DNA of 44,960 nt from Labilithrix sp. (GCA_019637105.1 JAHBWF010000051.1:1-44960), one strand, 5' to 3'. Shown: positions 25,445 to 34,667, counted from the first letter of the stretch. Made by a program: numbers and translations. Notes: a model not told the origin generated them from the letters alone.

Positions 25445-26914
25445 ATGCGCGTTCACTTGATCGGAGTCGCCGGCACCGGCATGGGGCAGCTCGCGAAGCT
25501 GCTCCGTGACGCGGGGCACGACGTCAGCGGGTCCGACGTCTCGTTCGATCCGCCGATGGGCCCCGCGCTCGAGGCGGCGGGGATCCGCTGCCTCCCGGGC
25601 TTTCGCGCGGACCACGTCACCGAGGACCTCGAGCTCGTCGTGGTCGGCAACGCGATCCGCAAGGACAACGTCGAGGCCGTCCGCGCGATCGAGCTCGGCC
25701 TCCCGCGCGCGAGCATGTCCGGCGCGCTCCGCGAGCGCTTCCTCGCCGGCAAGCGGCCGCTCGTCGTCGCCGGGACCCACGGCAAGACGACGACGTCGGC
25801 CATGTGCGCCTGGATCCTGGAGGTCGCCGGGCTCGAGCCGGGCTTCTTCATCGGCGGCCTCCCGAAGAACTTCGGCGCCGGCGCGCGCGCCGCGAGCGCG
25901 AAGCGCAAGATCGTCGGCGCCGCCGCGAAGGCCGCGCCCTTCGTCGTCGAGGGAGACGAGTACGACGCGGTCTACTGGGAGAAGAAGCCCAAGTTCTTCG
26001 ACTACGTCGCGCCGCCGGGCTCGCCGGCCGAGGACGTGGTCATCGTCACGAGCGTCGAGCACGACCACGTCGACATCTACCCGTCGGCGGAGGTCTACGA
26101 GCGGCAGTTCGCCGAGCTCGTGGCGGCGGTCCCCGAGGGCGGCCTCGTCGCGTGCGACGCGCGAGACGCGCGCGCCCGGGCGATCGTCTCGGAGCACGCC
26201 CGCGCGCGGACGGCGTTCTACGCGCTCGACGGCGACGACACCGGCGACGTCACGCCGACGTGGCTCGGCGCGATGGTCCCGGCGGACGCCGAGACCGGCG
26301 TCCAGCCGTTCGATCTGTACCTCGGCGGCTCCTACGGCGGGCGCTTCGCGCTGAAGGTCCCCGGCGCGCACAACGTCCGCAACGCGATCGGCGCGCTCGC
26401 CGCGTGCGCCGAGGGCTTCGGCGTCGACATCGAGAAGGCGCGGCAGGCGCTGACGTCGTTCGAAGGCGTGCGGCGCCGGCAGGACCTCCTCGGGACGCCG
26501 GGAGGCGTCTCCGTCTACGACGACTTCGCGCACCACCCGACGGCGGTGGGCGAGACGCTCCGCGCGCTCCGCTCGCGGCACCCCGGCGGCCGCCTCTGGG
26601 CGGTGTTCGAGCCGCGCAGCGCCACCGCGTGCCGCAACCTCCACCAGCAGGAGTACGCCTCGGCGTTCCGCGCGGCCGACCGCGTGCTGTTCGCGCCGCT
26701 CGGGCGCGCCAACGTCCCCGAGGCCGAGCGGCTCGACGTCGCCGCCGTCGCCCGCGCGATCGGCGAAGGCGCCAGCGCGGCGCCCAGCGTCGACGCGATC
26801 GTCGCTATGCTCGTCGAAGAGGCGCGCGCCGGCGACGTCGTCGCGCTCCTCTCGAACGGCGCGTTCGGCGGGATCCACGCGCGCCTCCTCCGCGAGCTCG
26901 GTGAGCGCCCGTGA
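25445..26914 (+). CDS. mpl: UDP-N-acetylmuramate:L-Ala-gamma-D-Glu-meso-DAP ligase
   Basis: The product has 489 residues, close to E. coli Mpl (457). It is a Mur-ligase family enzyme that re-attaches the recycled murein tripeptide to UDP-MurNAc using ATP. The N-terminal Rossmann part starts HLIGVAGTGMGQLAKLLRDAGHDVSGSD, as in Mpl and MurC. The ATP loop is GTHGKTT (110-116), followed by EGDEYDAVYWEKKPKF, which is typical for Mpl, then SVEHDHVDIYPS, HNVRNAIGALAAC and YDDFAHHPTAVGETL. The EKKPKF stretch separates it from MurC. It follows the small lipoprotein gene and overlaps suhB by four bases (GTGA). No ribosome-binding site is obvious before the ATG. Confidence 0.88.
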   Translation: MRVHLIGVAGTGMGQLAKLLRDAGHDVSGSDVSFDPPMGPALEAAGIRCLPGFRADHVTEDLELVVVGNAIRKDNVEAVRAIELGLPRASMSGALRERFLAGKRPLVVAGTHGKTTTSAMCAWILEVAGLEPGFFIGGLPKNFGAGARAASAKRKIVGAAAKAAPFVVEGDEYDAVYWEKKPKFFDYVAPPGSPAEDVVIVTSVEHDHVDIYPSAEVYERQFAELVAAVPEGGLVACDARDARARAIVSEHARARTAFYALDGDDTGDVTPTWLGAMVPADAETGVQPFDLYLGGSYGGRFALKVPGAHNVRNAIGALAACAEGFGVDIEKARQALTSFEGVRRRQDLLGTPGGVSVYDDFAHHPTAVGETLRALRSRHPGGRLWAVFEPRSATACRNLHQQEYASAFRAADRVLFAPLGRANVPEAERLDVAAVARAIGEGASAAPSVDAIVAMLVEEARAGDVVALLSNGAFGGIHARLLRELGERP

Positions 26915-27819
26915 CGAGCGCCCCCGACCCGACGACGCCCGACGGCCTCGAGGCCATCCTCGCCGTCACCCGCGAGGCCGCGCGCGAGGCCGCGGCGCTC
27001 GTCCTCGGCGGCTTCCGTCACGCCCCCGCCGTCGAGCACAAGGGCGCGGTCGATCTCGTCACGAGCTTCGACCGCGACAGCGAGGACCTCTTGCGCCGGC
27101 GCCTCGGGGACGCGTTGCCGTTCGCGATCGTCGGCGAGGAGCAGGGAGGCTCGGCGGACCGCGTCGCGTTCTACGTCGACCCCGTGGACGGCACGACGAA
27201 CTTCGTCCACGGCCACCCCTTCTGGTGCGTCTCGGTCGGTCTCGTGATCGCGGGGCAGCCCGTGCTCGGCGTGGTCATCTCGCCGCCGCTCGGCGCCGAG
27301 TGGTTCGGCTGGGTCGCGGCGTCGGGCGAGCGCCGCGCGCTCCGTCGATCGGCCGAGAACATGATCTCCCGCGCGATCGTCGCCGGCGCCGAGCCGGCGC
27401 CGCTCCGGATGGTCGAGGAGGCGTGCGCGGTCAGCGCGACCGCCGTCCTCGAGGACTCGCTCCTCGCGACCGGGTTCCCGTACGATCGCCGCGTCAGCGC
27501 CGAGAACAACTTCGACGCGTTCGTCGCCATCAAGCAGCGCTGCCGCGCGGTGCGCCGGTGCGGCTCGGCCGCGCTCGACCTGTGCCTCGTCGCCGACGGC
27601 ACGTACGAGGGCTACTGGGAGCGCAAGCTGCGCCCGTGGGACATCGCCGCCGGGATCGCGATCGTGCGGGCGGCCGGCGGCCGCGTCACCGACTTCGACG
27701 AGGGCACGTCGTACATGGAGACGGGCCACGTCATCGCCACGAACGGAGCCATCCACGACGCGCTGACGACCGAGCTCGCGCACGTCGTGCCCTCCACTCG
27801 GCCGCCGCACGGCGTCTGA
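26911..27819 (+). CDS. Inositol-1-monophosphatase family protein
   Basis: The product has 302 residues, from a GTG overlapping the mpl stop. It carries the family's metal-binding motifs: GEEQGG (75-80), YVDPVDGTTNFVHG (88-101; D90, D93) and WDIAAG (243-248; D244). These Mg-dependent phosphatases remove phosphate from inositol monophosphate, histidinol phosphate or similar small molecules. The sequence matches the SuhB/inositol-phosphatase layout, but the substrate cannot be set from sequence. The N-terminus is about 20 residues longer than SuhB. Tight coupling to mpl hints at co-regulation, not a shared pathway. Confidence 0.85.
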   Translation: MTSAPDPTTPDGLEAILAVTREAAREAAALVLGGFRHAPAVEHKGAVDLVTSFDRDSEDLLRRRLGDALPFAIVGEEQGGSADRVAFYVDPVDGTTNFVHGHPFWCVSVGLVIAGQPVLGVVISPPLGAEWFGWVAASGERRALRRSAENMISRAIVAGAEPAPLRMVEEACAVSATAVLEDSLLATGFPYDRRVSAENNFDAFVAIKQRCRAVRRCGSAALDLCLVADGTYEGYWERKLRPWDIAAGIAIVRAAGGRVTDFDEGTSYMETGHVIATNGAIHDALTTELAHVVPSTRPPHGV

Positions 27820-27896
27820 CCTCCCCGCGCGGCCCGCGGCGCGGCCCGCGCGCGGCGCGTCCGGAGAGGCTCCGTCGTGGGGTCCCTGCGGTCGAT

Positions 27897-27916
27897 GTGC
27901 GAAATAAATTTCGCAC
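27897..27916. promoter_or_regulatory. 20-bp palindrome, candidate operator site 1
   Basis: GTGCGAAATAAATTTCGCAC has perfect 9-base arms around a two-base centre. It is strikingly AT-rich inside a GC-rich gap and lies 97 bases before the metallophosphoesterase start. The half-site is GTGCGAA. Confidence 0.55.
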
Positions 27917-27960
27917 AAACCCATGGCGAAAACTCTTCACGCGATCCATCGTTTAGGTAA

Positions 27961-27980
27961 ACGCGAACGACAATTCGCAC
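27961..27980. promoter_or_regulatory. Degenerate second copy of the palindrome, candidate operator site 2
   Basis: ACGCGAACGACAATTCGCAC shares 14 of 20 positions with site 1, including both GCGAA and TTCGC half-sites with the same six-base spacer. Its centre is 64 bp downstream, about six helical turns, so both sites face the same side of the DNA. A TAGGTA box (27954-27959) lies between them and could be the -10. Confidence 0.5.
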
Positions 27981-28012
27981 TGACGAGCTTGACAGGTTGG
28001 AGGGTCGCATTC

Positions 28013-28894
28013 GTGAGACGCATCGCTCATCTCTCCGACGTTCACATCCTCGACGCCCGCGCGGGCACGCGACGCGCGCGCTACCGCTTCACCACCAAGC
28101 TCGTGAGCATCGGCCAGCGCGCCGTCGATCCTCACGCCCGCAGCCGGAAGCTCGCGCGCGCGCTGCGGGCGGCGAAGGAGCAGGGCGCCGATCACGTCGT
28201 GATCTCCGGCGACCTCACCGAGGTGGGTGCAGACGCCGAGTTCGAGCAGTTCGCGGAGGTCCTCCACGACGCGAGGCTCCCGGCCGACAGCGTCACGCTG
28301 GTCCCCGGGAACCACGACGCGTACACGAACGGCGACGGCTGGGCGCGGGCGATGCGCGGTCCCTTGGCCGCCTTCGCGGCCTCGAGCGCCGCGGCGCCCG
28401 GCAAGGTCGTGGAGCGAGGCGACGTCGTCTTCCTCCCGATCGACACGACGCGGTTCCAGACCATCGCGTGGTCGGGCGGCGTCTTCACGAAGGAGACCGC
28501 GGCCGCCGTCGAGCGTCGGATGACCGATCCGGCGTTCCGCGACAAGGCGATGGTGCTCGTGGTCCACCACCCGCCGTTTCATCCGGTGAAGGCGATGAAG
28601 TGGATCGACGGGCTGCGCGGCGGCGCGAACGTCCTCGATCTGCTCGCGCGCCACCCGCGGCTCCAGCTGCTCCACGGCCACCTGCACCGGATCTTCAACC
28701 ACATCCTGGCGACGTCGAGCGCCGTCGGGGCGGCGGTCGGCCTGCGCCCCAAGACGGACGCGTCCGACGCGCCGACCCGCCTGTTCGGCGCGCCGGCGAC
28801 GTGCGACGGGCCCGATGGAGAAGACGCCGCGCCGGCGCCGAAGCTCCGCTTCTACGACGTCGCCGACGGCGCGCTCCACGCTCTTTGCGGCTGA
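28013..28894 (+). CDS. Metallophosphoesterase (calcineurin-like)
   Basis: The product has 293 residues from the GTG at 28013, which has a GGAGGG site eight bases upstream. An in-frame ATG at 27923 would add 30 residues before the domain and would cover the second palindrome, so it is less likely. Metal-binding motifs run in family order: D9-x-H11 in LSDVHILD, GDLTEVG, GNHD, VVHHPPFHP and HGHLHR. These enzymes cleave phosphodiester or phosphomonoester bonds with two metal ions. The order resembles the cyclic-nucleotide or Icc/CpdA-like branch, so cAMP-type or other diester substrates are possible. The C-terminus ends in an acidic and Pro-rich stretch. The upstream palindromes suggest this gene is specifically regulated. 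Confidence 0.8.
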   Translation: MRRIAHLSDVHILDARAGTRRARYRFTTKLVSIGQRAVDPHARSRKLARALRAAKEQGADHVVISGDLTEVGADAEFEQFAEVLHDARLPADSVTLVPGNHDAYTNGDGWARAMRGPLAAFAASSAAAPGKVVERGDVVFLPIDTTRFQTIAWSGGVFTKETAAAVERRMTDPAFRDKAMVLVVHHPPFHPVKAMKWIDGLRGGANVLDLLARHPRLQLLHGHLHRIFNHILATSSAVGAAVGLRPKTDASDAPTRLFGAPATCDGPDGEDAAPAPKLRFYDVADGALHALCG

Positions 28895-28960
28895 CGGCTC
28901 CTCGCGGCCGACGGCTCCTCGCGGCCGACGGCTCCTCGCGGCCGACGGCTCTCTGCGGCC
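28893..28960 (+). repeat. 17-bp tandem repeat starting at the metallophosphoesterase stop
   Basis: GACGGCTCCTCGCGGCC occurs three times exactly (28893-28943) and once with two changes (28944-28960). A decayed copy (CACGCTCTTTGCGGCT) forms the gene's last codons. The remaining gap to 29154 is plain GC-rich DNA with a TAGTCT box at its end. Confidence 0.85.
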
Positions 28961-29141
28961 GTGGGCGCCGCGGCGTGCGAGGCTCCGGCGCGCGTGATGC
29001 GCGCCGGGCGGACCGGCGACGCCGGAGCCGGCCCGCGAAAAGGCGGGAGGGCGCGCGGGCCGCCCGCGGGCGTCCGACATCGCCACACGGATCGCCCCCC
29101 GTCCGGCGAGATACGGGGCGAAAACGGGCGCCGAGTTCCGC

Positions 29142-29147
29142 TAGTCT
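29142..29147 (+). promoter_or_regulatory. Candidate -10 box (TAGTCT) for the PPP-PilZ gene
   Basis: TAGTCT ends seven bases before the ATG at 29155, with no ribosome-binding site between. Confidence 0.42.
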
Positions 29148-29154
29148 TCGTCCA

Positions 29155-30114
29155 ATGGCGATTTTCGCGATCGGCGACGTCCACGGGTGCGCCGACGAGC
29201 TGGAGGAGCTGCTCGGAATGCTCCCGCTCGACGACGGCTCGACCGTCGTGATGCTCGGCGACTACATCGATCGCGGACCCTACTCGCGGCGCGTGCTCGA
29301 GACGTTGATCGAGTGGAAATCGAAGCACAATATCGTGACCCTCTCGGGCAACCACGAGGAGATGCTCCGCGAGTTCCTCGACGGATCGAACCCGCAGCGC
29401 GTGGCGCGCTTCATCCTCAACGGCGGCTCGAGCACGCTCGCCGACTTCGCCGACGACCACGGCGAGTGGGTCATCCCGAGCGCGCACGTGAGGTTCCTCG
29501 AGGAGCTGAAGCTCTGGCACGAGACCGACGAGCACTTCTTCGTCCACGCGGGCGTGCCCGACATCTCCCTCAAGGAGCTGGATCCCGTCCGCGACCGCGA
29601 CGAGCTGCTCTGGATCCGCCGCGCGTTCATCAGCAGCACGCGGCGCTGGGAGAAGCGCATCGTCCACGGTCACACGCCGGTGAACGCCGTCGAGGTCAGC
29701 GCCTCGCGCATCAACGTCGACACGGCGTGCGCCTACGGCGGCTTCCTCACCGCCATCGAGCTGCCGAGCCACCGCATCTACAGCGTCCCGCGCAAGACCG
29801 GCCTCCGCCCGGCGTTCCTCCGCGACAAGGCCTCGCGCCGCGCGGCGGTCCGCTTCCTCGGCTCGGTCCCGGTGAAGATCCACCACGAGCGCCACGGCGA
29901 GCTCAAGCTCGAGACCTTGAACTACAGCGAGATCGGCATGCTCCTCTGGTCGCCCGAAGAGGCCGACCGCACGAAGCAGCTCCTCGAGCAGGGCGAGGCC
30001 GTCAAGGGCACGGTCGGCGACGGCTGGCAGGTCCCGTTCAGCGCCCGCGTGGTCCACTCGCGCAAGCAAAGCGACGGCTGGCAATACGGCCTCGCGGTCG
30101 ATCTCGAGGGCTGA
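29155..30114 (+). CDS. PPP-family protein phosphatase fused to a PilZ-like domain
   Basis: The product has 319 residues. Residues 1-215 form a PPP-type phosphatase: GDVHG (7-11), GDYIDRG (35-41), GNHE (65-68), HAG (131-133) and HGH (171-173), the metal- and phosphate-binding set of bacterial PPP enzymes such as PrpA or bis(5'-nucleosyl)-tetraphosphatase relatives. Residues 225-319 look like a PilZ domain: R229-AAV-R233 matches the RxxxR c-di-GMP motif and N256-YSEI-G261 matches (D/N)xSxxG 22 residues later. Strands follow, ending FSARVV and WQYGLAVDLEG. A cytosolic phosphatase controlled by c-di-GMP is the simplest reading; target proteins are unknown. The short-leader TAGTCT box fixes the ATG at 29155. 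Confidence 0.8.
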   Translation: MAIFAIGDVHGCADELEELLGMLPLDDGSTVVMLGDYIDRGPYSRRVLETLIEWKSKHNIVTLSGNHEEMLREFLDGSNPQRVARFILNGGSSTLADFADDHGEWVIPSAHVRFLEELKLWHETDEHFFVHAGVPDISLKELDPVRDRDELLWIRRAFISSTRRWEKRIVHGHTPVNAVEVSASRINVDTACAYGGFLTAIELPSHRIYSVPRKTGLRPAFLRDKASRRAAVRFLGSVPVKIHHERHGELKLETLNYSEIGMLLWSPEEADRTKQLLEQGEAVKGTVGDGWQVPFSARVVHSRKQSDGWQYGLAVDLEG

Positions 30115-30185
30115 CGGGGCCCCGCTCGACGCGCCCGCCCGACGACGCGCCGCGCGCCGGCGGGGAGCCCACGCCTCCTTCGTAC

Positions 30186-30200
30186 GCCCGCGTCGCGGGC
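30186..30200. terminator. Palindrome between convergent genes
   Basis: GCCCGCG and CGCGGGC meet with a one-base centre, so only about a six-pair stem with a tight loop can form. It lies between the PPP-PilZ and VWA-like genes. Weak evidence. Confidence 0.2.
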
Positions 30201-30221
30201 GCGCGGGCGCGCCGCGGCGCG

Positions 30222-31598
30222 TCAGCGGGTGAGCTTCGTCGCCGAGAGGAGCGCGACGAGCATGTCGGCCTGCTCCTGGGTGGCGAAGTCGTGCGTGTCG
30301 CGGGCGAGCAGCTGCATCGAGCGCGCGTGGAGCTCGGCGATCTTCCGGAGCCCGCCCGCGCGCGAGACGTCGTCGCCGACGAAGGCGCGGTCGAGGCGGC
30401 GCAGCGTCGCCATCGCCGACGCGTACGCGATGACGTCGCCGTGGCGCGACTTGGCGATGCGCTCGATGTCGTCGTCGTAGACGCACGGCACCTCGGCCGT
30501 GAACTCGCGCGGGCCGCCCCAGGACAGGTCGTCGACGTGCGCGGTGACGGTGAACGTGAACTCCTCCCCGGGCACCCACGCCGGCACGCTGACGCGGAGC
30601 ATCTCGGTCCGCGCCTCGCCCGCGCGGACGTTGCCGAGCACGAGGTCGCCGGCGTCGAGCCGCCAGCGGGCCTCTCCGCCGGACGCCTCGAGGACGTGCG
30701 AAGGCGCCGGCGTCCCCTGGAACGTGAGCCGGACGCTCCGGAAGGTCGTCACGCCGGCGGCGGGGATCGCCGCGCGCACGGCGTCCGCGCGCTCGGCGCG
30801 GTCCTCCTCGCCCTCGCCGGTGGTCGACACGCTCGCGACCTGGACGCCCCGCTGCGCGAGGCGCGCGACCTCGGCGATCTCGTCGGGCGCGAGCGCGCGA
30901 TCGGTGAGCAAGAGCACCCGCTGCGTGACCTTGCCCGTCGCGACGGCCTTGCGGGCCGCCGCGAGCGCGGCCGGCACGTCGCGACGGGCCGCGCCTGCGC
31001 GCGCGCGGAAGTGGGTCCGCAACGCGGCGCCGATCATCGAGCGGTGCGAGGCGGGCATCGGCGGCACGACGGTGCGCGCCCCGCGGACGTCGAGGATCGC
31101 GACGCGATCGCGCCCGGCCAGCTGATCGAGCGCGACGTCGACGAGCGCGGCGGTGTCCGGGCCTTCGCCGTCGATCACGATCGCGACGTTCTCGCCCCAG
31201 CGCGCCGCGCCCTCCGCGGCCGGCGCGATCACGTCGACGCGCATCAGGACCTCGCCGCCCCACGACGGCACGCGCGTGTCGCTCGGGCGGAGGACGATGG
31301 CGAGCCCCGAGGTCGCCAGCACGTGCGGGCGGCTCGTCTCGGTGAAGCGACCGTCGCGCGGGAGGATGAACCCGATCGGCGCGCGCCACGGCTCGTCGGG
31401 ATCGCGCGAGACGACGCGCGAGGGGACGTCGTCGCGATCGTGGAACTCGAGCCCGTTCGCCGTCATCACCGAGGCGCCGCGCGCGCCGGTCTCGGGGAAG
31501 TAGAACGTGCCGTCCTTGGCGAGGTAGGGGCGCTCGCAGCCGCCGATCGTCAGCGCCGAAGCGACCACGGCGAACGTGAGGGCCAGCGAGCGAGCCAC
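30222..31598 (-). CDS. VWA-like lipoprotein without a canonical metal site
   Basis: The product has 458 residues from the GTG at 31598. A signal peptide ends at the lipobox IGGC (Cys21). The N-terminal part is strand-rich. Residues about 125-270 look like a von Willebrand A fold: VAIVIDGEGPDTAALVDVALDQL, DRVAILDVRG, a central helix-rich stretch with ALAAARKAVATGKVTQRVLLLTDRAL, then VQVASVSTTGEG. The first strand lacks the DxSxS metal-ion site and reads DGEGPD, so it probably binds ligands without the usual MIDAS metal. The C-terminal region contains a beta domain and helices. The GTG start is supported by TATAAT on the minus strand six bases upstream. It lies downstream of the SNF2 gene on the same strand. 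Confidence 0.68.
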   Translation of the reverse strand: MARSLALTFAVVASALTIGGCERPYLAKDGTFYFPETGARGASVMTANGLEFHDRDDVPSRVVSRDPDEPWRAPIGFILPRDGRFTETSRPHVLATSGLAIVLRPSDTRVPSWGGEVLMRVDVIAPAAEGAARWGENVAIVIDGEGPDTAALVDVALDQLAGRDRVAILDVRGARTVVPPMPASHRSMIGAALRTHFRARAGAARRDVPAALAAARKAVATGKVTQRVLLLTDRALAPDEIAEVARLAQRGVQVASVSTTGEGEEDRAERADAVRAAIPAAGVTTFRSVRLTFQGTPAPSHVLEASGGEARWRLDAGDLVLGNVRAGEARTEMLRVSVPAWVPGEEFTFTVTAHVDDLSWGGPREFTAEVPCVYDDDIERIAKSRHGDVIAYASAMATLRRLDRAFVGDDVSRAGGLRKIAELHARSMQLLARDTHDFATQEQADMLVALLSATKLTR

Positions 31599-31604
31599 GC
31601 CCTC

Positions 31605-31610
31605 ATTATA
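31605..31610 (-). promoter_or_regulatory. Perfect -10 box (TATAAT) six bases before a GTG start
   Basis: TATAAT on the minus strand ends six bases before the GTG at 31598. A consensus -10 in such GC-rich DNA is unlikely by chance and implies a leaderless mRNA starting at the GTG. No -35 is visible. Confidence 0.6.
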
Positions 31611-31721
31611 CGCGCGCGGCGCGCGCAGGCTGCCGCGCGCCGCGAAAAGGAGTGGGACCCGCTCACACGCGTTGCACGACGCCACGGGGCGTCACGCGAC
31701 GATTACAGCGGCGGCTCGCCG

Positions 31722-34667
31722 TCAGTCGAGCAGCGCGAGGAGCTCCTCGCGCGTGATGGCGGCCGCCCCGCCGGCGTCGCCGAGGGCGACGTCCGCGAGC
31801 GCGCGCTTCTTCTCCTGGAGCGCGAGGATCCGCTCCTCGACGGTGTCGCGCGCGACCATGCGGTAGACGATCACCGGCCGCTCCTGGCCGAAGCGGTGCG
31901 CCCGATCCGCGGCCTGGTCCTCCGCGGCCGGGTTCCACCACGGATCGAGGAGGAAGACGTGGTCGGCGGCCGTGAGGTTCAAGCCCGTCCCTCCCGCCTT
32001 CAGCGAGGCGAGCAGGACCGGCGGCCCGCTCGGGTCCTGGAACTCGCTCACGACGGCGCCGCGGTCCTTCGTCGCGCCGTCGAGCCGCGTGTAGCGCACG
32101 CCGGCCGCCTCGAGGTGGGGCTCGACGAGATCGAGCAGGCTGGTCCACTGCGAGAAGACGAGCGCCTTGTGCCCGTCCGCCGCGGCCTCCTCGAGCGCGC
32201 CGAGGAGCCGCTCGATCTTCGACGAGCTCTCCGCCCTCTGGCCCGGCACGAGCGCCGGATGGCACGCCGCCTGGCGCAGCCGGAGCAGCGCCTCGAGCGC
32301 CGCGAGGACGCCCGCGCCCTCCGCGAGCTTGCTCGCCAGCTCCTTCCGCGCGGCGGCGCGGACGGCGTCGTAGACGACGCGCTCGGTCTCCTCGAGCTCG
32401 ACGTGCAGGACCGAGTCGGTGCGGGGCGGCAGCTCCGGCAAGACGTCGCGCTTCATCCGGCGAAGGACCACGGGGCGGATCTTCGCGCGGAGGCGCTCGG
32501 CCGCGGCGCGGTCGCCCGCCGCGATCGGCGACGAGTAACGCTCCGAGAAGCTGGTCCGCCCGCCGAGGAGCCCGGGGTTCGCGAAATGCATCACGCTCCA
32601 CAGCTCCTCGAGGCGGTTCTCGACGGGGGTGCCGCTGAGCGCGAGGCGGAACGGCGCGCGCAGATCGAAGGCCGCGCGCGCCGTCTGGCTCGACTCGTTC
32701 TTGATGGCCTGCGCCTCGTCGAGGACGACGGTGTCCCACGCCTCCGCCGCGAGCTTGTCGGCGTCGAGGCGGAGGACCGCGTACGTCGTCAGCGTGACCG
32801 CGGCGCGCGGGTCGAGCGCGCGCTTCGGTCCGTGGTAGACGGCGACCGAGAGGCCGGGGCGGAAGCGCGCGATCTCCTCGTGCCAGTTGTAGACCACGCT
32901 CTTCGGACAGACGACGAGCGCGCGCGCCGGCGCGGCGGGCAGGGCGCAGATCGTCTGCAGCGTCTTGCCGAGGCCCATGTCGTCGGCGAGGACGCCTCCG
33001 AGGCCCGCGCTACGGAGGAACGCGAGCCAGTCGACCCCGCGCGTCTGGTAGTCGCGCAGGGTCGCGCGGAGGTCCGCCGGCAACGGCGCCCGCGGGATGC
33101 CGTCGAAGCCGTCGATCAAGGGGGCGAGCTCGTCGACGACGACCGGGCGCGGGACGTCGAGCGCGTCCGAGAGCGCGGCGAGGTCGACGAGCGACGCGCG
33201 CGGAAGCTTCTTCGTGTCGGGATCGCGCGCGGCGAGGAGATCGGCGACGCGGGCGCCGTGCTTCGCGAGCCAGCCCGCCGGCAACGGCGCCCACCCGCCT
33301 CCCTCGAGCGGGACGATGTCGAGCCCGTCGCGCCACGCGCGGAGCACGAGCGACGGCTCGGCGGCCTTCTTCTCGCTCGGCGCCGCGCCGGCGTCGTCCT
33401 CGTGCTCGAAGACGACGTCGAAGCGCCCCTGGTCGTCGACGACGATCCGCGGCGCGAGCGGGCGCCCCTCGAAGACCGCCGCGTGCTCGTGCTCGCCGAC
33501 GAGGTCCTGGAACGCCCGGAGCCGCGCCGCGAAGCGCGTCGCCTCCGCGCCGTCGAAGTGCACGCGCCGACCGACCACGAGGTCGAGCTCGGAGCGCAGC
33601 CGCTGGAGGAGCGCGCGCTCCTGATCGAGCTTGCGGACGGGCACGCCGCCGCCGAGGGAGATCACCGCGTCGCCGTCGACGCGCGCGATCGGCGGATCGC
33701 CGTACACGAGGAGCGGCAGCACGCTCAGCGTGTGCCCCTGGTGGGAGAGGTCCATCTCGAGGCGCGGCCGCGCGTGCACCGTCTTCTTCGCCAGGCGCTT
33801 GGCGCGGACCGTGACCTCGATCTTCTTCTCGAGCTCGGGCAGGACGCGCGTGACGAGCTCCGTCTCCTCGTTCCGCGAGAACGTGCGCACCAGCGGCAAG
33901 CGCTCGAGGCGCTCGCCCGTCGTCGCGGTCTCTCCGAGAGGCCGGAGGACGCCGCCCGCCATCGCGACGCCGAGCCCGACGATCGACGTGACGGCGGGAT
34001 CGGCCTCGACGCGGAGGACGAACGCGCCGTGGGGGGCGTCCTCGACGACGGCGCGCGGCTTCACGCGCTCCGACGACGTCTTGACGGGCGCGCCGTCGAG
34101 CGTGACGTCGGCGCACCCCGAGAGCGCGTCGAAGAGATCGCTCATCCGCTCGAGCGGGAGCACGTCGCGCGAGGTGCTGGCCACGACGCGGTCGATGCGC
34201 ACGTCGTCGTGCGTGGGGGCGAGCTCGGGCGTCTTGAGGCGCACGGAGTCGGCGACGACCGAGCCCTTGAGCGGCTCCTCGCGGCCCTCCCCGCGGACGA
34301 GCACGCGGGCGAGCGTCAGGCGACCGTCGCGCGCGCCGAGGCGGTAGCCGACGTGCGCCGACGGCGCCGGCGCGCTCCCCGCGCTCGCGGCGTCGAGCGG
34401 CGCGCCGATCGACGGCGCCTGCGTCATGGCGATGGCCGAGGCGGCGACGTGCGCGCACGGATCGACCTTGCCGCCGCAGTCGCACGACCACTCCTCGTCG
34501 TCGAAGTACAGCGTGACCGTGGGCGCGACCGGGTGGCTGGCGGCGCGGACGCGGAACGTCGCCTCGCCCTTCGCCTCGCCCACGCGGGTCACGGCGCCCT
34601 CGCGCGCGAGCTTCACCCCCTGCGACCAGATCGCCGGGAGGCAGGCCTTGCGCACGGCGTCGAGCAT
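31722..34667 (-). CDS. SNF2-family helicase-like ATPase with N-terminal SWIM zinc finger
   Basis: The product has 981 residues. The N-terminus holds a SWIM zinc finger, C62-D-C64 with C71-A-H73. A long middle region (about 80-530) has no clear motifs. The C-terminal 450 residues are a SNF2 ATPase: [10 protein letters not shown] (561-569), DEAQ (650-653), [19 protein letters not shown], then [43 protein letters not shown] and the Arg finger region [12 protein letters not shown]. Bacterial proteins of this layout (SWIM plus SNF2) are DNA translocases of unknown cellular role, perhaps in transcription recycling or repair as for RapA. No partner genes flag a defence system. The start is the ATG just after the twin 10-bp repeats, with AGGA eight bases upstream. 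Confidence 0.85.
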   Translation of the reverse strand: MLDAVRKACLPAIWSQGVKLAREGAVTRVGEAKGEATFRVRAASHPVAPTVTLYFDDEEWSCDCGGKVDPCAHVAASAIAMTQAPSIGAPLDAASAGSAPAPSAHVGYRLGARDGRLTLARVLVRGEGREEPLKGSVVADSVRLKTPELAPTHDDVRIDRVVASTSRDVLPLERMSDLFDALSGCADVTLDGAPVKTSSERVKPRAVVEDAPHGAFVLRVEADPAVTSIVGLGVAMAGGVLRPLGETATTGERLERLPLVRTFSRNEETELVTRVLPELEKKIEVTVRAKRLAKKTVHARPRLEMDLSHQGHTLSVLPLLVYGDPPIARVDGDAVISLGGGVPVRKLDQERALLQRLRSELDLVVGRRVHFDGAEATRFAARLRAFQDLVGEHEHAAVFEGRPLAPRIVVDDQGRFDVVFEHEDDAGAAPSEKKAAEPSLVLRAWRDGLDIVPLEGGGWAPLPAGWLAKHGARVADLLAARDPDTKKLPRASLVDLAALSDALDVPRPVVVDELAPLIDGFDGIPRAPLPADLRATLRDYQTRGVDWLAFLRSAGLGGVLADDMGLGKTLQTICALPAAPARALVVCPKSVVYNWHEEIARFRPGLSVAVYHGPKRALDPRAAVTLTTYAVLRLDADKLAAEAWDTVVLDEAQAIKNESSQTARAAFDLRAPFRLALSGTPVENRLEELWSVMHFANPGLLGGRTSFSERYSSPIAAGDRAAAERLRAKIRPVVLRRMKRDVLPELPPRTDSVLHVELEETERVVYDAVRAAARKELASKLAEGAGVLAALEALLRLRQAACHPALVPGQRAESSSKIERLLGALEEAAADGHKALVFSQWTSLLDLVEPHLEAAGVRYTRLDGATKDRGAVVSEFQDPSGPPVLLASLKAGGTGLNLTAADHVFLLDPWWNPAAEDQAADRAHRFGQERPVIVYRMVARDTVEERILALQEKKRALADVALGDAGGAAAITREELLALLD

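Noticed and set aside
27923-28012. Earlier ATG start of the metallophosphoesterase
   Set aside because: It adds a basic stretch before the domain, covers the second palindrome and lacks a ribosome-binding site; the GTG at 28013 has GGAGGG well placed.
31722-34667. SNF2 helicase as part of a defence island
   Set aside because: No methylase, nuclease or phospholipase partner lies nearby; neighbours are a lipoprotein and a response regulator.
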